From Schleiferiaceae bacterium (lineage in GTDB: Bacteria; Bacteroidota; Bacteroidia; Flavobacteriales; Schleiferiaceae): a stretch of 64,000 nt of DNA. A model generated the notes under the pieces. It ran no database searches and was not told the origin of the DNA. It was given only the letters and a program-made list of their open reading frames with translations. The DNA lies in contig JAURAE010000001.1 of NCBI GenBank assembly GCA_030829675.1, positions 1-64,000 on the forward strand, written 5' to 3'. Position numbers and translations under genes: made by a program. Below, in pieces: positions 55,343 through 64,000 of this stretch (positions are counted from its first letter, which is position 1; every line of letters starts with the position of its first letter).

Positions 55343-56776
55343 ATGATGAAAAAAATCCTAATTCTCACTTTCCTGGTTTGTGCCATTCCAATGAGTGCGC
55401 AACAAGTTTGGTCCCTAAGTGCTTGTATTAAGCATGCGGAGGCCAATAATTTGGACATTCAAAGAGGAAAGAACAATATGTTGCTCGCTGGGATCAATGA
55501 AGACCAAAGCAAATTGGCCTTTTTGCCCACCCTAAATCTCAACGGAGGGTATTACTGGAATTTCGGTTTGACCATCGATCCTATTACGAACACGCGTCAG
55601 CCAGGGTCTCGTCAGACGTTGGGTTCGACGGCATCGAGTAATTGGACCCTGTTTAACGGGGGAAGGAATTTGTACCAACTCCAGCAAGCACGTATGAACG
55701 CCACGGCGGCGATGTACCAGCAAATGGAATTGGCCAATAATGTGTACCTGAACATTGCCTCATCTTACCTGCAGATTCTGGTGAACCAGCAGCTGCTTGA
55801 GGTGGCGGACGGTCAGCTAAAAGCTTCGGCTCAAAGTTTGAAGCGCACGGAAATCCTTTTCGAGAATGGCGCTATCTCAAAGGACAACTACCTACAAAGC
55901 CTTGCCCAGGTTAGAACCGATGAAGGGAATAAAATCAGTGCAGAGAATGCATTGTTGTTGAGTAAGTTGATGTTGTACCAGATGTTACAATTGGACACAC
56001 CTTTTGAAGAGTTCGATATCCTCGTACCTGAAGTGGACCTTACCGCTGCGGCGATGGCCGGCTATCAACGCGAGGAGCTTTTGGAAAGCGCAGTGGAGAA
56101 GCAGCCTTCGGTTCAAATGGCAACCTCCAATGTGAGCAGTGCCAACTATGGGGTTAAGCTCGCCCAAAGTGCACGTGTACCTTCGGTAGCGTTTTCGGCG
56201 CAGTTGAATTCCAACTACGTTCAGGGATTGCCCTATTTCACTGAGTACTACACCTTGACGACCTATACCTTGGTCGAAAATCCATTGACAGGGTCCATCG
56301 ATCAGGTACCGCAAGAAATCAATGTCCCGAACCCAAACAGTCAAACGGCTTATACGGTGGCAAATCAGCTCTTAGACAACCGCAACCAATTCCTCGGAGT
56401 CGGGGTGCAGATACCGTTGTTTAATGGCGGACAAACGCACAGTGCGGTGCAGCGCGCCAAAATACAATTGGACAATGCCCTCATCGATCAAACTCAAGCA
56501 GAGCTGAACGTTCGTCAAACTATTGAGCGTGCCTATCTGGATGCCAAGGGTGCCCTCGCCATCTTTGAGGCTTCGAAGATTTCTGCGGAAGCCTCCGCGG
56601 AAGCCTTGGAGAACGCTGAGGTGAACTTTGAAACCGGTACCATCAGCGCTTTTGATTTTAGTTTGAGTAAAAACCAATTCCTTGCTGCAAAGAGCCGTGA
56701 GATTCAATCAAAGTTCGATTACTTATTCAAGGTTAAAGTCCTTGAATTCTACTTGTTCAATCAAATCACCTTATAA
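55343..56776 (+). CDS. TolC family outer membrane efflux protein
   Basis: 477 residues; signal peptide (ends near PMSAQ) and two outer membrane efflux repeats of long helices. Seen: WSLSACIKHAEANN at the N-terminus and GVGVQIPLFNGGQTHSAVQRAK in the second repeat. Forms the outer channel with the adaptor gene nine bases downstream. A -7-like element with one mismatch (TATCTTCG) lies at 55315-55322. Confidence 0.92.
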   Translation: MMKKILILTFLVCAIPMSAQQVWSLSACIKHAEANNLDIQRGKNNMLLAGINEDQSKLAFLPTLNLNGGYYWNFGLTIDPITNTRQPGSRQTLGSTASSNWTLFNGGRNLYQLQQARMNATAAMYQQMELANNVYLNIASSYLQILVNQQLLEVADGQLKASAQSLKRTEILFENGAISKDNYLQSLAQVRTDEGNKISAENALLLSKLMLYQMLQLDTPFEEFDILVPEVDLTAAAMAGYQREELLESAVEKQPSVQMATSNVSSANYGVKLAQSARVPSVAFSAQLNSNYVQGLPYFTEYYTLTTYTLVENPLTGSIDQVPQEINVPNPNSQTAYTVANQLLDNRNQFLGVGVQIPLFNGGQTHSAVQRAKIQLDNALIDQTQAELNVRQTIERAYLDAKGALAIFEASKISAEASAEALENAEVNFETGTISAFDFSLSKNQFLAAKSREIQSKFDYLFKVKVLEFYLFNQITL

Positions 56777-56785
56777 TTCCAGCTC

Positions 56786-58033
56786 ATGAAAATCAACTAT
56801 AAAATTTGGGTTCCTGTTGCGGTCGTGTTGATCGGAGGATTGATCCTAGCCAAGAAAAAAGGTTGGATGGGTGAAAACAATAACGCCGTTGAAGTTGAAA
56901 TAGGCTATGCACATAAACGCATGGTAGTGGAAACGGTGACGGCCAGCGGAAAGATTCAGCCGGAAGTCGAGGTGAAAATGAGCCCCGAGGTGAGCGGTGA
57001 AATCATTGAGGTCAATGTGGTGGAAGGTCAACAAGTTGAAGAAGGGGATATGCTGGTTCGCATCAATCCTGATATCTATGAAAGCGCCATTACCCGTGCG
57101 CGTGCTGCTGTCAATAGCGCGAAATCTGCCTTGGCGCAGAGCCGCGCCGCACTCCTAGAAGCAGAGAAGTTGTGGAAGCGCAACCAGATTCTATTCGAAA
57201 AAGGCGCCATTTCAGAACAGGAATTTGATGCGGCACAGCGCGCCATCTCAATCAGCGAGTTGCAGGAAGAAGCATCGCGTTACCAGTTGCAGAGTGCTGA
57301 GGCGAATTTGGACGAAGCGTACAAGAATTTAAAACGTACGACCATTGTCGCGCCTATTACAGGTACGGTAAGCCAATTAGATGTTGAATTGGGCGAGCGC
57401 GTGGTTGGAACAGCGACCATGACAGGTACGGAGATGCTTCGCATTGCCAACCTCAATGCTATGGAGGTGTTGGTCGAGGTCAATGAAAACGACATCGTTA
57501 AAGTGGCGATGGGCGATACGACCAACATTGAGATTGACGCTTTCTTAGGAGAGACCTTCCGCGGGGTGGTCAGCGAGATTGCCAACAGTGCTAAGCTCGC
57601 CCTCGGTGCATCCGCGGACCAAGTCACAAACTTCGAAGTGAAGATTCGCGTGCTTAATGAATCGTATGAAGGATTGAAAGCCCAATACGGTTCACATCCA
57701 TTCCGCCCGGGAATGACGGCAACGGTAGATATTATCACCAACAAAGTCAAAGATGCTTTGGTCGTGCCAATCCAAGCCGTAGGCGTGCGCAAGGACACCA
57801 CGGAAAAGGCCCGAATGATCGATGAGGCGATGACGGATGCCAACGAGAAATTCGAAGTGGTTTTCTTACCAGAAGGCACGAAGGCCGGTTTGAAGGTGAT
57901 CAAAAGCGGTATTCAAGACGACGAGTACATTATGGTGAGCGGCTTGAAGGATTCTACTAAAATCATCACCGGTCCATATAGTGCCGTGAGCAAGAACCTG
58001 CTCAAGGGCGCCAGCATCAAAGAAAAAAAATAA
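56786..58033 (+). CDS. HlyD/MacA-like periplasmic adaptor
   Basis: 415 residues, anchored by an N-terminal helix (about 7-22). Order: beta-barrel/lipoyl half (VSGEIIEVNVVEGQQVEEG), coiled-coil hairpin (about 100-180), second lipoyl half (RTTIVAPITGTVSQLDVELG) and a beta-barrel domain. MacA-type adaptors work with a MacB ABC permease or RND pump, but the next gene here is tsaB, so the partner must be encoded elsewhere. Confidence 0.9.
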   Translation: MKINYKIWVPVAVVLIGGLILAKKKGWMGENNNAVEVEIGYAHKRMVVETVTASGKIQPEVEVKMSPEVSGEIIEVNVVEGQQVEEGDMLVRINPDIYESAITRARAAVNSAKSALAQSRAALLEAEKLWKRNQILFEKGAISEQEFDAAQRAISISELQEEASRYQLQSAEANLDEAYKNLKRTTIVAPITGTVSQLDVELGERVVGTATMTGTEMLRIANLNAMEVLVEVNENDIVKVAMGDTTNIEIDAFLGETFRGVVSEIANSAKLALGASADQVTNFEVKIRVLNESYEGLKAQYGSHPFRPGMTATVDIITNKVKDALVVPIQAVGVRKDTTEKARMIDEAMTDANEKFEVVFLPEGTKAGLKVIKSGIQDDEYIMVSGLKDSTKIITGPYSAVSKNLLKGASIKEKK

Positions 58034-58037
58034 ACAT

Positions 58038-58712
58038 ATGCTCCTCGGCATTGAGACATCGACTAAAAACTGCAGTATTGCGCTGTTCAAAGACGGCGTG
58101 CAGCTTGGTGCCCACGATGAGCGAGGCGATAGATTCGTGCACGGCGAACGTTTGCATGTAATGATTCAGGAGCTGTTGCATGAGCACGGCGCCATCCCAA
58201 AAGACCTATCGGGCATTATCGTCGGTGAAGGCCCAGGCTCCTACACCGGGTTGAGAATAGGAACCAGTACAGCCAAGGGATTGGCCTTTGCGTTGAACAT
58301 TCCTATGTACGCCGTTCCTACCCTTGCATGTTTCGATTTCAGCTCTTTTGAGTCCAATTATTGTATCTCAGTCCTAGACGCCCGACGAGATGAAGTCTTT
58401 GCCCAAGTATGGCATAAGGCTTCAAGAGGGTTCGAGGCCAGTGGCCCTATTGAAGCGGTCATTGTCGATGCACAGTCCTGGGATCACTTGCGCGGGGAAA
58501 GTGTTACGGTAATTGGCGATTGCGCCGAGAAAATGGCGGAACTATTATCGCCTTTGCCAGCGCATTGGACCATTGTACCTACGGCATTTCCATCGGCAAG
58601 TGCGATGCATACCTTTCTAGGGCCAAATCTTGCGCCCGTCGATACTGCTTATTTCGAGCCTTTCTATTTGAAGGACTTCGTCGCGGAAAAATCGAAAAAG
58701 AAATACTTGTAA
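58038..58712 (+). CDS. tsaB: tRNA threonylcarbamoyladenosine synthesis protein TsaB
   Basis: Non-catalytic partner of TsaD in making t6A at position 37 of ANN-decoding tRNAs. 224 residues, ASKHA fold. Seen: LLGIETSTKNCSIAL at the start and GEGPGSYTGLRIGTSTAKGLAFAL. It lies four bases after the adaptor gene and abuts the convergent tag gene with no spacer. Confidence 0.93.
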   Translation: MLLGIETSTKNCSIALFKDGVQLGAHDERGDRFVHGERLHVMIQELLHEHGAIPKDLSGIIVGEGPGSYTGLRIGTSTAKGLAFALNIPMYAVPTLACFDFSSFESNYCISVLDARRDEVFAQVWHKASRGFEASGPIEAVIVDAQSWDHLRGESVTVIGDCAEKMAELLSPLPAHWTIVPTAFPSASAMHTFLGPNLAPVDTAYFEPFYLKDFVAEKSKKKYL

Positions 58713-59273
58713 TTACCGAGCGGGGCAGTGGAGCAGGTGGTCGTTCACCATGCCCGTTGCTTGCATGTGGGCATATACCACCGTGGGTCCTACAAACTTA
58801 AACCCGAGCTTTTTCAAATCCTTGGAAATCTGTTCTGCCAGCGGTGTGCTCGCGGGCAATTCCTTCAAGCTTTGCCATTGGTTGCAAATGGGCTCGCCAT
58901 TTACATAGTCCCAAAAGAAGTCTACCAAGGTGGTGCCACACTCGTGCATGCGCTGTACACATTGTGCATTGTGCACGGCTGCCCGGATCTTGGCTTGATT
59001 TCGGATAATCGCGGGGTTTTGCAGTGCGGCTTGAATATCATCTTCGTTCATAGCGGCGACTCGGTCCACCTCAAAGCCATGGAACACTTCTCGGAACGAT
59101 TCACGCTTGCGCAACACCGTAATCCAACTCAAGCCGGCTTGAAAGGTCTCCAAGAGCAAGAATTCAAACATTTGTTGTTCGTCGCGTAGGGGTTTGCCCC
59201 ATTCCTGGTCATGGTAGCGCTCGTACAATTCGCTGCCCAAGCACCATCCGCACTTGCCCTCTAGCCCTTCCAT
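58713..59273 (-). CDS. tag: DNA-3-methyladenine glycosylase I
   Basis: Removes 3-methyladenine from DNA. 186 residues from ATG 59273; the frame is open to 59315, but MEGLEGKCGWC is the usual start. Seen: KCGWCLGS...YHDQEWG and C-terminal MVNDHLLHC, which supply the zinc ligands, and LETFQAGLSW with the substrate pocket. Last gene of a leftward operon; overlaps DUF255 by 13 bases. Confidence 0.93.
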   Translation of the reverse strand: MEGLEGKCGWCLGSELYERYHDQEWGKPLRDEQQMFEFLLLETFQAGLSWITVLRKRESFREVFHGFEVDRVAAMNEDDIQAALQNPAIIRNQAKIRAAVHNAQCVQRMHECGTTLVDFFWDYVNGEPICNQWQSLKELPASTPLAEQISKDLKKLGFKFVGPTVVYAHMQATGMVNDHLLHCPAR

Positions 59274-61291
59274 TGCGATAATGCTTCTTCGGATGAGGTG
59301 ATGGGCAGTCCACAAGCGTTATTCTGGCACCAATAAAACTGCATTTTCTCTGATTGGAAGCGCCCTTTGAAAATGCTCTCTTCGCGGGTGTGGTCACTCC
59401 AAAATAGCTGTGCTAAAGGAGGATAATGCGCCACGGCTAAGGCTTCGGCAGATGCTTTTGCTTCTGGGCCACAGATCACCATTTCGTGGTGACCATAAGC
59501 TTCCTGTAAAGCGAGGGAGAGCCAGTGGGAATAATTGGCCCCAAATCGAAATACCTTTTCGTGGATTCCATGCAGCGCATCAGTGGCCCACTTTGAATAG
59601 TTAGAGGTGCCAGTAATCGCGCCGAGCCTAGCGAAGAAGTGAGCGCAAAGCGCATTCGCACTAGGAATGACATTGTCCTCCACTTCTATGTGCTGTTGCC
59701 AGGCTTCTTTTACATCTCGAGCGTACGGCCTAAAGGCCATGCCTTCCGCAGTGGGAAATAGTTCTAGAATGTCTAGGGCCAAGGCGAGGGCACGTTCCAA
59801 ATATTTTGCATCAGATTGAACGCTAAAAAGATCCAACAAGGCAAGCCCTAAGGTACTGTAGTCGTCCAAATACCCTTCGCCACTAGGCTGGTCGATGTAT
59901 TGATGGTGTAACCCCTGATCGGTGTAGGTGAGGTTCCACAAATGCTCTAATAATTGGGCCGCGGCACGATCAAATTCCTCATTCGGTAATGCCCAGTGTG
60001 CCTGCGCTAATCCGCTTACAAGAAGTGCATTCCAGCTTACGATGGCCTTAGGGTCAAGGGCGGGCTTTGGATGGCTCTGTTTTCGGGCTCTGCTGGCCTT
60101 TTTGAGTACATCAAACCATTGGGTTTTCAATGCTTTGAGTTCCTCTGTGCTGAGCTCAAATTTGGCGCAAAACTCCTCGTCGGATAGGGGGCGGTGCAGG
60201 ATGTATTTTCCTTCCCAGGCCGAATGTGGCCCCAGGTCGAAGTACTCTCGGAAGTGCTCTTGCTCCCAAAGTTTTTCAGTGACCAATTCCTCTTTGCTCC
60301 AAGTATAAAACCCGCCTTCTTCTCGAGGGGATTCCGGGGTAGGGGAATCTGCATCTAAGGCAGCTCCGAACAGCCCGCTGGGTAAGGCCATGTGTTGTTG
60401 TAGGAAGGACCAAGTTTGGCGTAGGATCTGGGCGTAGTGTTCGCTCGGGCGATGGCGTTGTGCCAAGGCAAAGAGCTGAAGCAATTGGCCGTTGTCATAC
60501 AGCATTTTCTCGAAGTGGGGGACCTTCCAAAATCGGTCCGTAGCATACCTCGTAAATCCACCGTGCACACTATCGTACAACCCACCGTACGACATGCGCT
60601 CCAGCGTGTGATGCACATAATCCAACACTGCGGACTGACCAGTAACAATGCCGTATTGCAGGAGGTATTGATAGTTCGTGGGCATGGGGAATTTTGGTGC
60701 CCTATTGTTGCCGCCCCAGTTCGGATCCCAACTCCGCATCCAAGGCACGAGAACATCTTCGAGGTCTGAAGGGGTAAAGGTGTCGGCCACCCCATTTTTA
60801 TGCACTGCGACCAATTCTTTTAGGCCCTCTTGCATTTTAGTCCCATAGGAAAGCACCGTCTCGCGATCCTCGCGCCATAATTTGGCAATCTGCTCCAATG
60901 CCGCACTCCAATCTGCTTTAGAAAAATAAGTACCGCCCCATACTGGAGTGCCATCGGGCAAGGCAATAACGTTCAAAGGCCAACCGCCCTGGCCGGTCAT
61001 CAATTGCACGGCAGACATATACCGTGCGTCCAAATCAGGTCGCTCCTCTCGGTCAACCTTGATGCTGGTATAATGGGCATTCATCAACGACGCCACCGCA
61101 CCATCTTCAAAGCTCTCGTGCTCCATCACATGGCACCAATGGCAACTAGAGTAGCCTATGGAGATCAATACTAATTTATCCTTGAGCTGCGCCTCATCTA
61201 ACACGCCCTGCGACCACTGTTTCCAATGCACGGGATTTTTCGCATGTTGTTGCAAGTACAGACTCTTGCTGAGGTGAAGCTCGTTGGACAT
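59261..61291 (-). CDS. Thioredoxin domain-containing protein (DUF255, YyaL/spermatogenesis-associated 20 type)
   Basis: 676 residues, cytoplasmic. The N-terminal thioredoxin-like domain carries SSCHWCHVMEHESFED (CxxC) and the conserved KVDREERPDLD; the rest is an (alpha/alpha)6-barrel like that of N-acylglucosamine epimerases (HGGFTRYATDRFWKVPHFEKM). The activity is unknown. Between the dipeptidase (4 bases upstream) and tag (13-base overlap) in one operon. Confidence 0.92.
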   Translation of the reverse strand: MSNELHLSKSLYLQQHAKNPVHWKQWSQGVLDEAQLKDKLVLISIGYSSCHWCHVMEHESFEDGAVASLMNAHYTSIKVDREERPDLDARYMSAVQLMTGQGGWPLNVIALPDGTPVWGGTYFSKADWSAALEQIAKLWREDRETVLSYGTKMQEGLKELVAVHKNGVADTFTPSDLEDVLVPWMRSWDPNWGGNNRAPKFPMPTNYQYLLQYGIVTGQSAVLDYVHHTLERMSYGGLYDSVHGGFTRYATDRFWKVPHFEKMLYDNGQLLQLFALAQRHRPSEHYAQILRQTWSFLQQHMALPSGLFGAALDADSPTPESPREEGGFYTWSKEELVTEKLWEQEHFREYFDLGPHSAWEGKYILHRPLSDEEFCAKFELSTEELKALKTQWFDVLKKASRARKQSHPKPALDPKAIVSWNALLVSGLAQAHWALPNEEFDRAAAQLLEHLWNLTYTDQGLHHQYIDQPSGEGYLDDYSTLGLALLDLFSVQSDAKYLERALALALDILELFPTAEGMAFRPYARDVKEAWQQHIEVEDNVIPSANALCAHFFARLGAITGTSNYSKWATDALHGIHEKVFRFGANYSHWLSLALQEAYGHHEMVICGPEAKASAEALAVAHYPPLAQLFWSDHTREESIFKGRFQSEKMQFYWCQNNACGLPITSSEEALSQWKG

Positions 61292-61295
61292 TTCC

Positions 61296-62681
61296 TTACT
61301 TCATTTGGTTCACGTAGTTGTGGTAGAAGTAAGGGATGGTTTCAATGCCTTTGAAGTAGTTGAATACGCCGTAATGCTCGTTCGGGCTGTGGATGGCATC
61401 GCTATCTAATCCGAAGCCCATCAAGATGCTCTTCGCGCCCAAAATTTGTTCAAATAAGGCAACAATGGGAATAGAACCGCCACTTCTCACGGGTAATGCG
61501 GGCTTTCCAAATGTTCTCTCGTATGCCGCCGAAGCGCTTTGGTATGCTGGATCTGTAGATTGCGTCACATAAGGTAAACCGCCGTGGTGAGGCGTTACTT
61601 TCACACTCACACTCGCCGGCGCGATATTGATAAAATGTTGGGTAAACTTCTCCGTGATGGCATCCGGATCTTGACCAGGTACCAAACGCATGGAAATTTT
61701 AGCATAGGCCTTGGAAGGAATAACCGTCTTGGCGCCTTCGCCAATGTATCCGCCCCAAATACCGTTCACGTCCAAGGTTGGACGAATGCTTGTGCGCTCT
61801 GGCGTTGAATATCCTTCTTCGCCCCACACATCTGAGATGCCGATGGACTTCTTGAAGGCCTCTTGGCTGAACGGTGCTTGTGCCATCAAGGCACGCTCAT
61901 CGTCCGAAACGATCTCCACACCGTCGTAAAACCCTTCCACGGTGATTTCGCCTTTCTCGTTGTGTAGACTGGCCACCATTTGAGTCAAAATATTGATCGG
62001 ATTTGCCACCGCTCCTCCGTACAACCCAGAATGCAAGTCACGGTTCGGACCGGTAACTTCCACCTCCACATAGCTCAAGCCTCTAAGACCTGTGGTGATG
62101 GACGGGGTATCATTGGCAATCATGCCTGTATCTGAAATGAGGATGGTATCACAAGCGAGCATGTCTTTGTGCTCGGAGAGGAACGGGCCTAGGTTCGAGG
62201 ATCCCACTTCTTCCTCACCCTCGATCATGAATTTCACATTACAAGGTACGCCGCCTTCGGCTTGAAGGACCTCAAATGCCTTGAGGTGCATGAACATCTG
62301 TCCTTTGTCGTCACAGGCACCACGGGCAAAAATGGCCCCTTCCGGATGAATATCTGTGGCCTTGATGATGGGGTCGAAAGGGTCATTGTCCCAAAGCTCG
62401 ATAGGATCGGCCGGCTGGACATCGTAATGGCCATAGACCAAAACAGTCGGTAAGGCAGGGTCGATTAAGAAATCACCATAGACAATAGGATGGCCCTTAG
62501 TGGGGTAGATGTTGACGTTTTGAATGCCCAAATTCTTCATGTGTGCTGCAATGTGCTCGGCACAAGCGGCCACTTGATCATTGTAGGCGGGGTCCGCTGA
62601 AATAGAAGGGATGCGCAAAAGTTCAAAGAGTTCATTGAGCATGCGTTCTTTGTGCGTATCGATAAAAGATTTGGGGTTCAT
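61296..62681 (-). CDS. M20 family dipeptidase
   Basis: 461 residues, cytoplasmic dinuclear zinc peptidase. Seen: YGHYDVQPADPIELW with the first zinc His and Asp, GACDDKGQMF with the bridging Asp, EGEEEVGSSNL with the catalytic and metal Glu, and a dimerisation domain inserted after DLHSGLYGGAVANP. Likely cleaves dipeptides, including those ending a peptide degradation pathway. First gene of the leftward operon; exact -7 element 26 bases upstream. Confidence 0.94.
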   Translation of the reverse strand: MNPKSFIDTHKERMLNELFELLRIPSISADPAYNDQVAACAEHIAAHMKNLGIQNVNIYPTKGHPIVYGDFLIDPALPTVLVYGHYDVQPADPIELWDNDPFDPIIKATDIHPEGAIFARGACDDKGQMFMHLKAFEVLQAEGGVPCNVKFMIEGEEEVGSSNLGPFLSEHKDMLACDTILISDTGMIANDTPSITTGLRGLSYVEVEVTGPNRDLHSGLYGGAVANPINILTQMVASLHNEKGEITVEGFYDGVEIVSDDERALMAQAPFSQEAFKKSIGISDVWGEEGYSTPERTSIRPTLDVNGIWGGYIGEGAKTVIPSKAYAKISMRLVPGQDPDAITEKFTQHFINIAPASVSVKVTPHHGGLPYVTQSTDPAYQSASAAYERTFGKPALPVRSGGSIPIVALFEQILGAKSILMGFGLDSDAIHSPNEHYGVFNYFKGIETIPYFYHNYVNQMK

Positions 62682-62706
62682 AGTGGATTAAATTTTGGGT
62701 TCTCTT

Positions 62707-62714
62707 CAAAGGTA
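62707..62714 (-). promoter_or_regulatory. Bacteroidota -7 promoter element for the dipeptidase operon
   Basis: TACCTTTG on the minus strand, exact TAnnTTTG, 25 bases upstream of ATG 62681. Confidence 0.6.
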
Positions 62715-62744
62715 AGACCTACATTTAAATTCCTATATTCGGGC

Positions 62745-64000
62745 ATGCGCAAATTCCTACTAGCCATAGCATTGTGTTCAGCCGGCCTATTGACCGCCCA
62801 GCCCAGCATGACAGTAAGTACTACTGGTAACTATAAGAATCCTTATTGGATGGCTTCTAACATTTTGGTTGACTCTAATCTTTCAGTGTTCAATATGGGG
62901 CACAATGCAATGAGTTTGACACAACCAAATACCAATCAGATTGGGTATTTCCAAGCGAATGATACAACCTTTCCAGTTCAATCAGGAATTGTGATGGTAG
63001 CAGCGCAGAATTCATCAGATGTTATTGCATCAAGTCCTGGTTCCGGAAACAACGTGACTTTTACGGATAGTGAATTAGCGGGAGTATTGAGTCAATTAGG
63101 GAGTTCTGGTTATGCTATCAAAGACATGGTTAGCATTGAATTTAGTTTCATTGCTCAATCAGATTCTATCAAGTTCAATTACTGTTTTGGTTCTCATGAA
63201 TACGATGGATATACTTGTAGTAATTTCAATGACGTATTCGGGTTTTTCTTGGAGGGATCATTTATAAATGGGGTATCCGCTCCTTCTGGTGGATCTATAG
63301 TTCGGAACATTGCAACCATTCCCGGTACCACAGTGCCGATTGCTGTAAACACAATTAATAGTGGTAGCCCATCCGGGGGTTATCCTGCTTCAAATTGCTC
63401 CTCAGCAAATCCAAATTACGTCGCTCATAGTGCCTATTACAATAGTTCAAACGGTACAATCACGACCTTGGACGGATATACAGATAAATTCACAGCACAA
63501 GCACAAGTTCAGTGTGGAGAATGGTATACGATCCGATTAAAATTAGCCAACGTAAGTGATGCTGCTCTAAGTTCTGCGGTATTTTTGGAGGAAAAGTCCT
63601 TAAAAGGACCAGAAATTTCCTTTGCGCAGAACAACAATGTAGGTAATTCTTTTACTGACTCATTACTAGTTGAGGGGTGTAATAAGAATGAGATAGTGTT
63701 TACTAGATCGGCTAATTTGGGTATACAAATGGAGATACCAATTTATGTTGATACAAATCTTAGTACAGCAATTGAAGGAGTAGACTTTTCTACCTTGCCA
63801 GATACTATTGTTTTACCGCCTAACGTAAGCTCTGATACTTTAGTATTTTGGGTGTATGATGATAATATATCAGAAGGAAATGAATCTCTGGTAATTGTTC
63901 AAGATTACGTTTATACACAATGCTACAACTATCCCGTACATAGATTTGAATATTTTATCCGGGATAAGGATAGTTTGCAGGGTTCATTGACCCTAAATGC
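62745..64000 (+). CDS. Choice-of-anchor L domain surface protein, 3' end cut by window edge
   Basis: 418 residues visible, open at the right edge. Signal peptide MRKFLLAIALCSAGLLTAQ. The next about 240 residues match the choice-of-anchor L module of Bacteroidota surface proteins: LTQPNTNQIGYF, FNYCFGSHEYDGY, DVFGFFLEG, NIATIPGTTVPIAVNTIN, AQVQCGEWYTIRLKLANVSD. A second module then starts (GIQMEIPIYVDTN ... EGVDFSTLP), like a Calx-beta repeat. Such proteins are usually type IX cargo ending in a sorting signal, which would be outside the window. A 7-of-8 -7 element (TATATTCG, 62734-62741) ends just before the ATG. Confidence 0.85.
   Translation, partial: MRKFLLAIALCSAGLLTAQPSMTVSTTGNYKNPYWMASNILVDSNLSVFNMGHNAMSLTQPNTNQIGYFQANDTTFPVQSGIVMVAAQNSSDVIASSPGSGNNVTFTDSELAGVLSQLGSSGYAIKDMVSIEFSFIAQSDSIKFNYCFGSHEYDGYTCSNFNDVFGFFLEGSFINGVSAPSGGSIVRNIATIPGTTVPIAVNTINSGSPSGGYPASNCSSANPNYVAHSAYYNSSNGTITTLDGYTDKFTAQAQVQCGEWYTIRLKLANVSDAALSSAVFLEEKSLKGPEISFAQNNNVGNSFTDSLLVEGCNKNEIVFTRSANLGIQMEIPIYVDTNLSTAIEGVDFSTLPDTIVLPPNVSSDTLVFWVYDDNISEGNESLVIVQDYVYTQCYNYPVHRFEYFIRDKDSLQGSLTLN

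Overview
The window is a compact, densely coded bacterial chromosome segment from the phylum Bacteroidota, most likely the order Flavobacteriales (a Cryomorphaceae/Schleiferiaceae-like marine lineage is my guess; family rank is not proven). The evidence is a full-length SprA (type IX secretion and gliding translocon), secreted proteins with type IX C-terminal signals, a complete Alternative Complex III operon joined to cytochrome c oxidase, the ruvA-sprA-gcvH-vanZ gene order, and repeated use of the Bacteroidota -7 promoter element TAnnTTTG. I found no mobile elements, CRISPR arrays, phage genes or rRNA, and no non-coding stretch longer than about 300 bases.

Layout. 1-20 kb is housekeeping: UDP-xylose synthesis (ugd plus a UDP-glucuronate decarboxylase cut by the left edge), an outer membrane protein coupled to the Kdo transferase waaA, a deoxynucleoside kinase, DUF3050, GH3 and DUF2797 proteins, a queuosine-precursor transporter behind sppA, folK, a SpoU-type RNA methyltransferase, mutS, two tRNAs, thyA-folA, an M13 peptidase lipoprotein, and a rhodanese/rhodanese/thioredoxin/DUF3089 cluster. 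20.4-31.7 kb is the respiratory operon actABCDEF-coxB-coxA, ending in a clear terminator. 31.7-39.5 kb holds ruvB, queG, a leftward envelope thiol cluster (TlpA-like, DUF6029 barrel, Omp28-like) and two type IX cargo proteins. 39.5-50.2 kb holds ruvA-sprA, a frameshifted gcvH, a VanZ-like protein and three consecutive TonB-type proteins. 50.2-58.7 kb holds cysQ, the second half of the oxidase set (heme O synthase, two subunit III proteins, subunit IV, SCO, DUF420 and a small CxxC membrane protein), a TolC plus adaptor pair without its inner membrane pump, and tsaB. 58.7-64 kb holds a leftward dipeptidase-DUF255-tag operon and the start of a choice-of-anchor L surface protein cut by the right edge.

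How the genes work together. Electrons from menaquinol enter ActB/ActC/ActF, pass through the c-type hemes of ActA and ActE, and reach CoxB/CoxA; the 51-55 kb operon supplies heme O, the remaining subunits and copper delivery (SCO) for the same oxidase. SprA exports proteins with type IX signals, two of which are encoded 1-4 kb upstream of it. ThyA/FolA/FolK serve folate and dTMP supply; QueG and the YhhQ transporter serve queuosine.

The oddest points are a histidine-rich tandem repeat inserted into ActF, an apparent single-base frameshift in gcvH, extensive stop/start and stop/stop codon interlocking between neighbouring genes, sppA and folK whose divergent start codons share two bases, and the envelope thiol cluster at 33.7-38.6 kb. 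I see no obviously unprecedented multi-gene system; the strongest candidates for undescribed biology are the thiol cluster, the ActF histidine module and the TonB trio.
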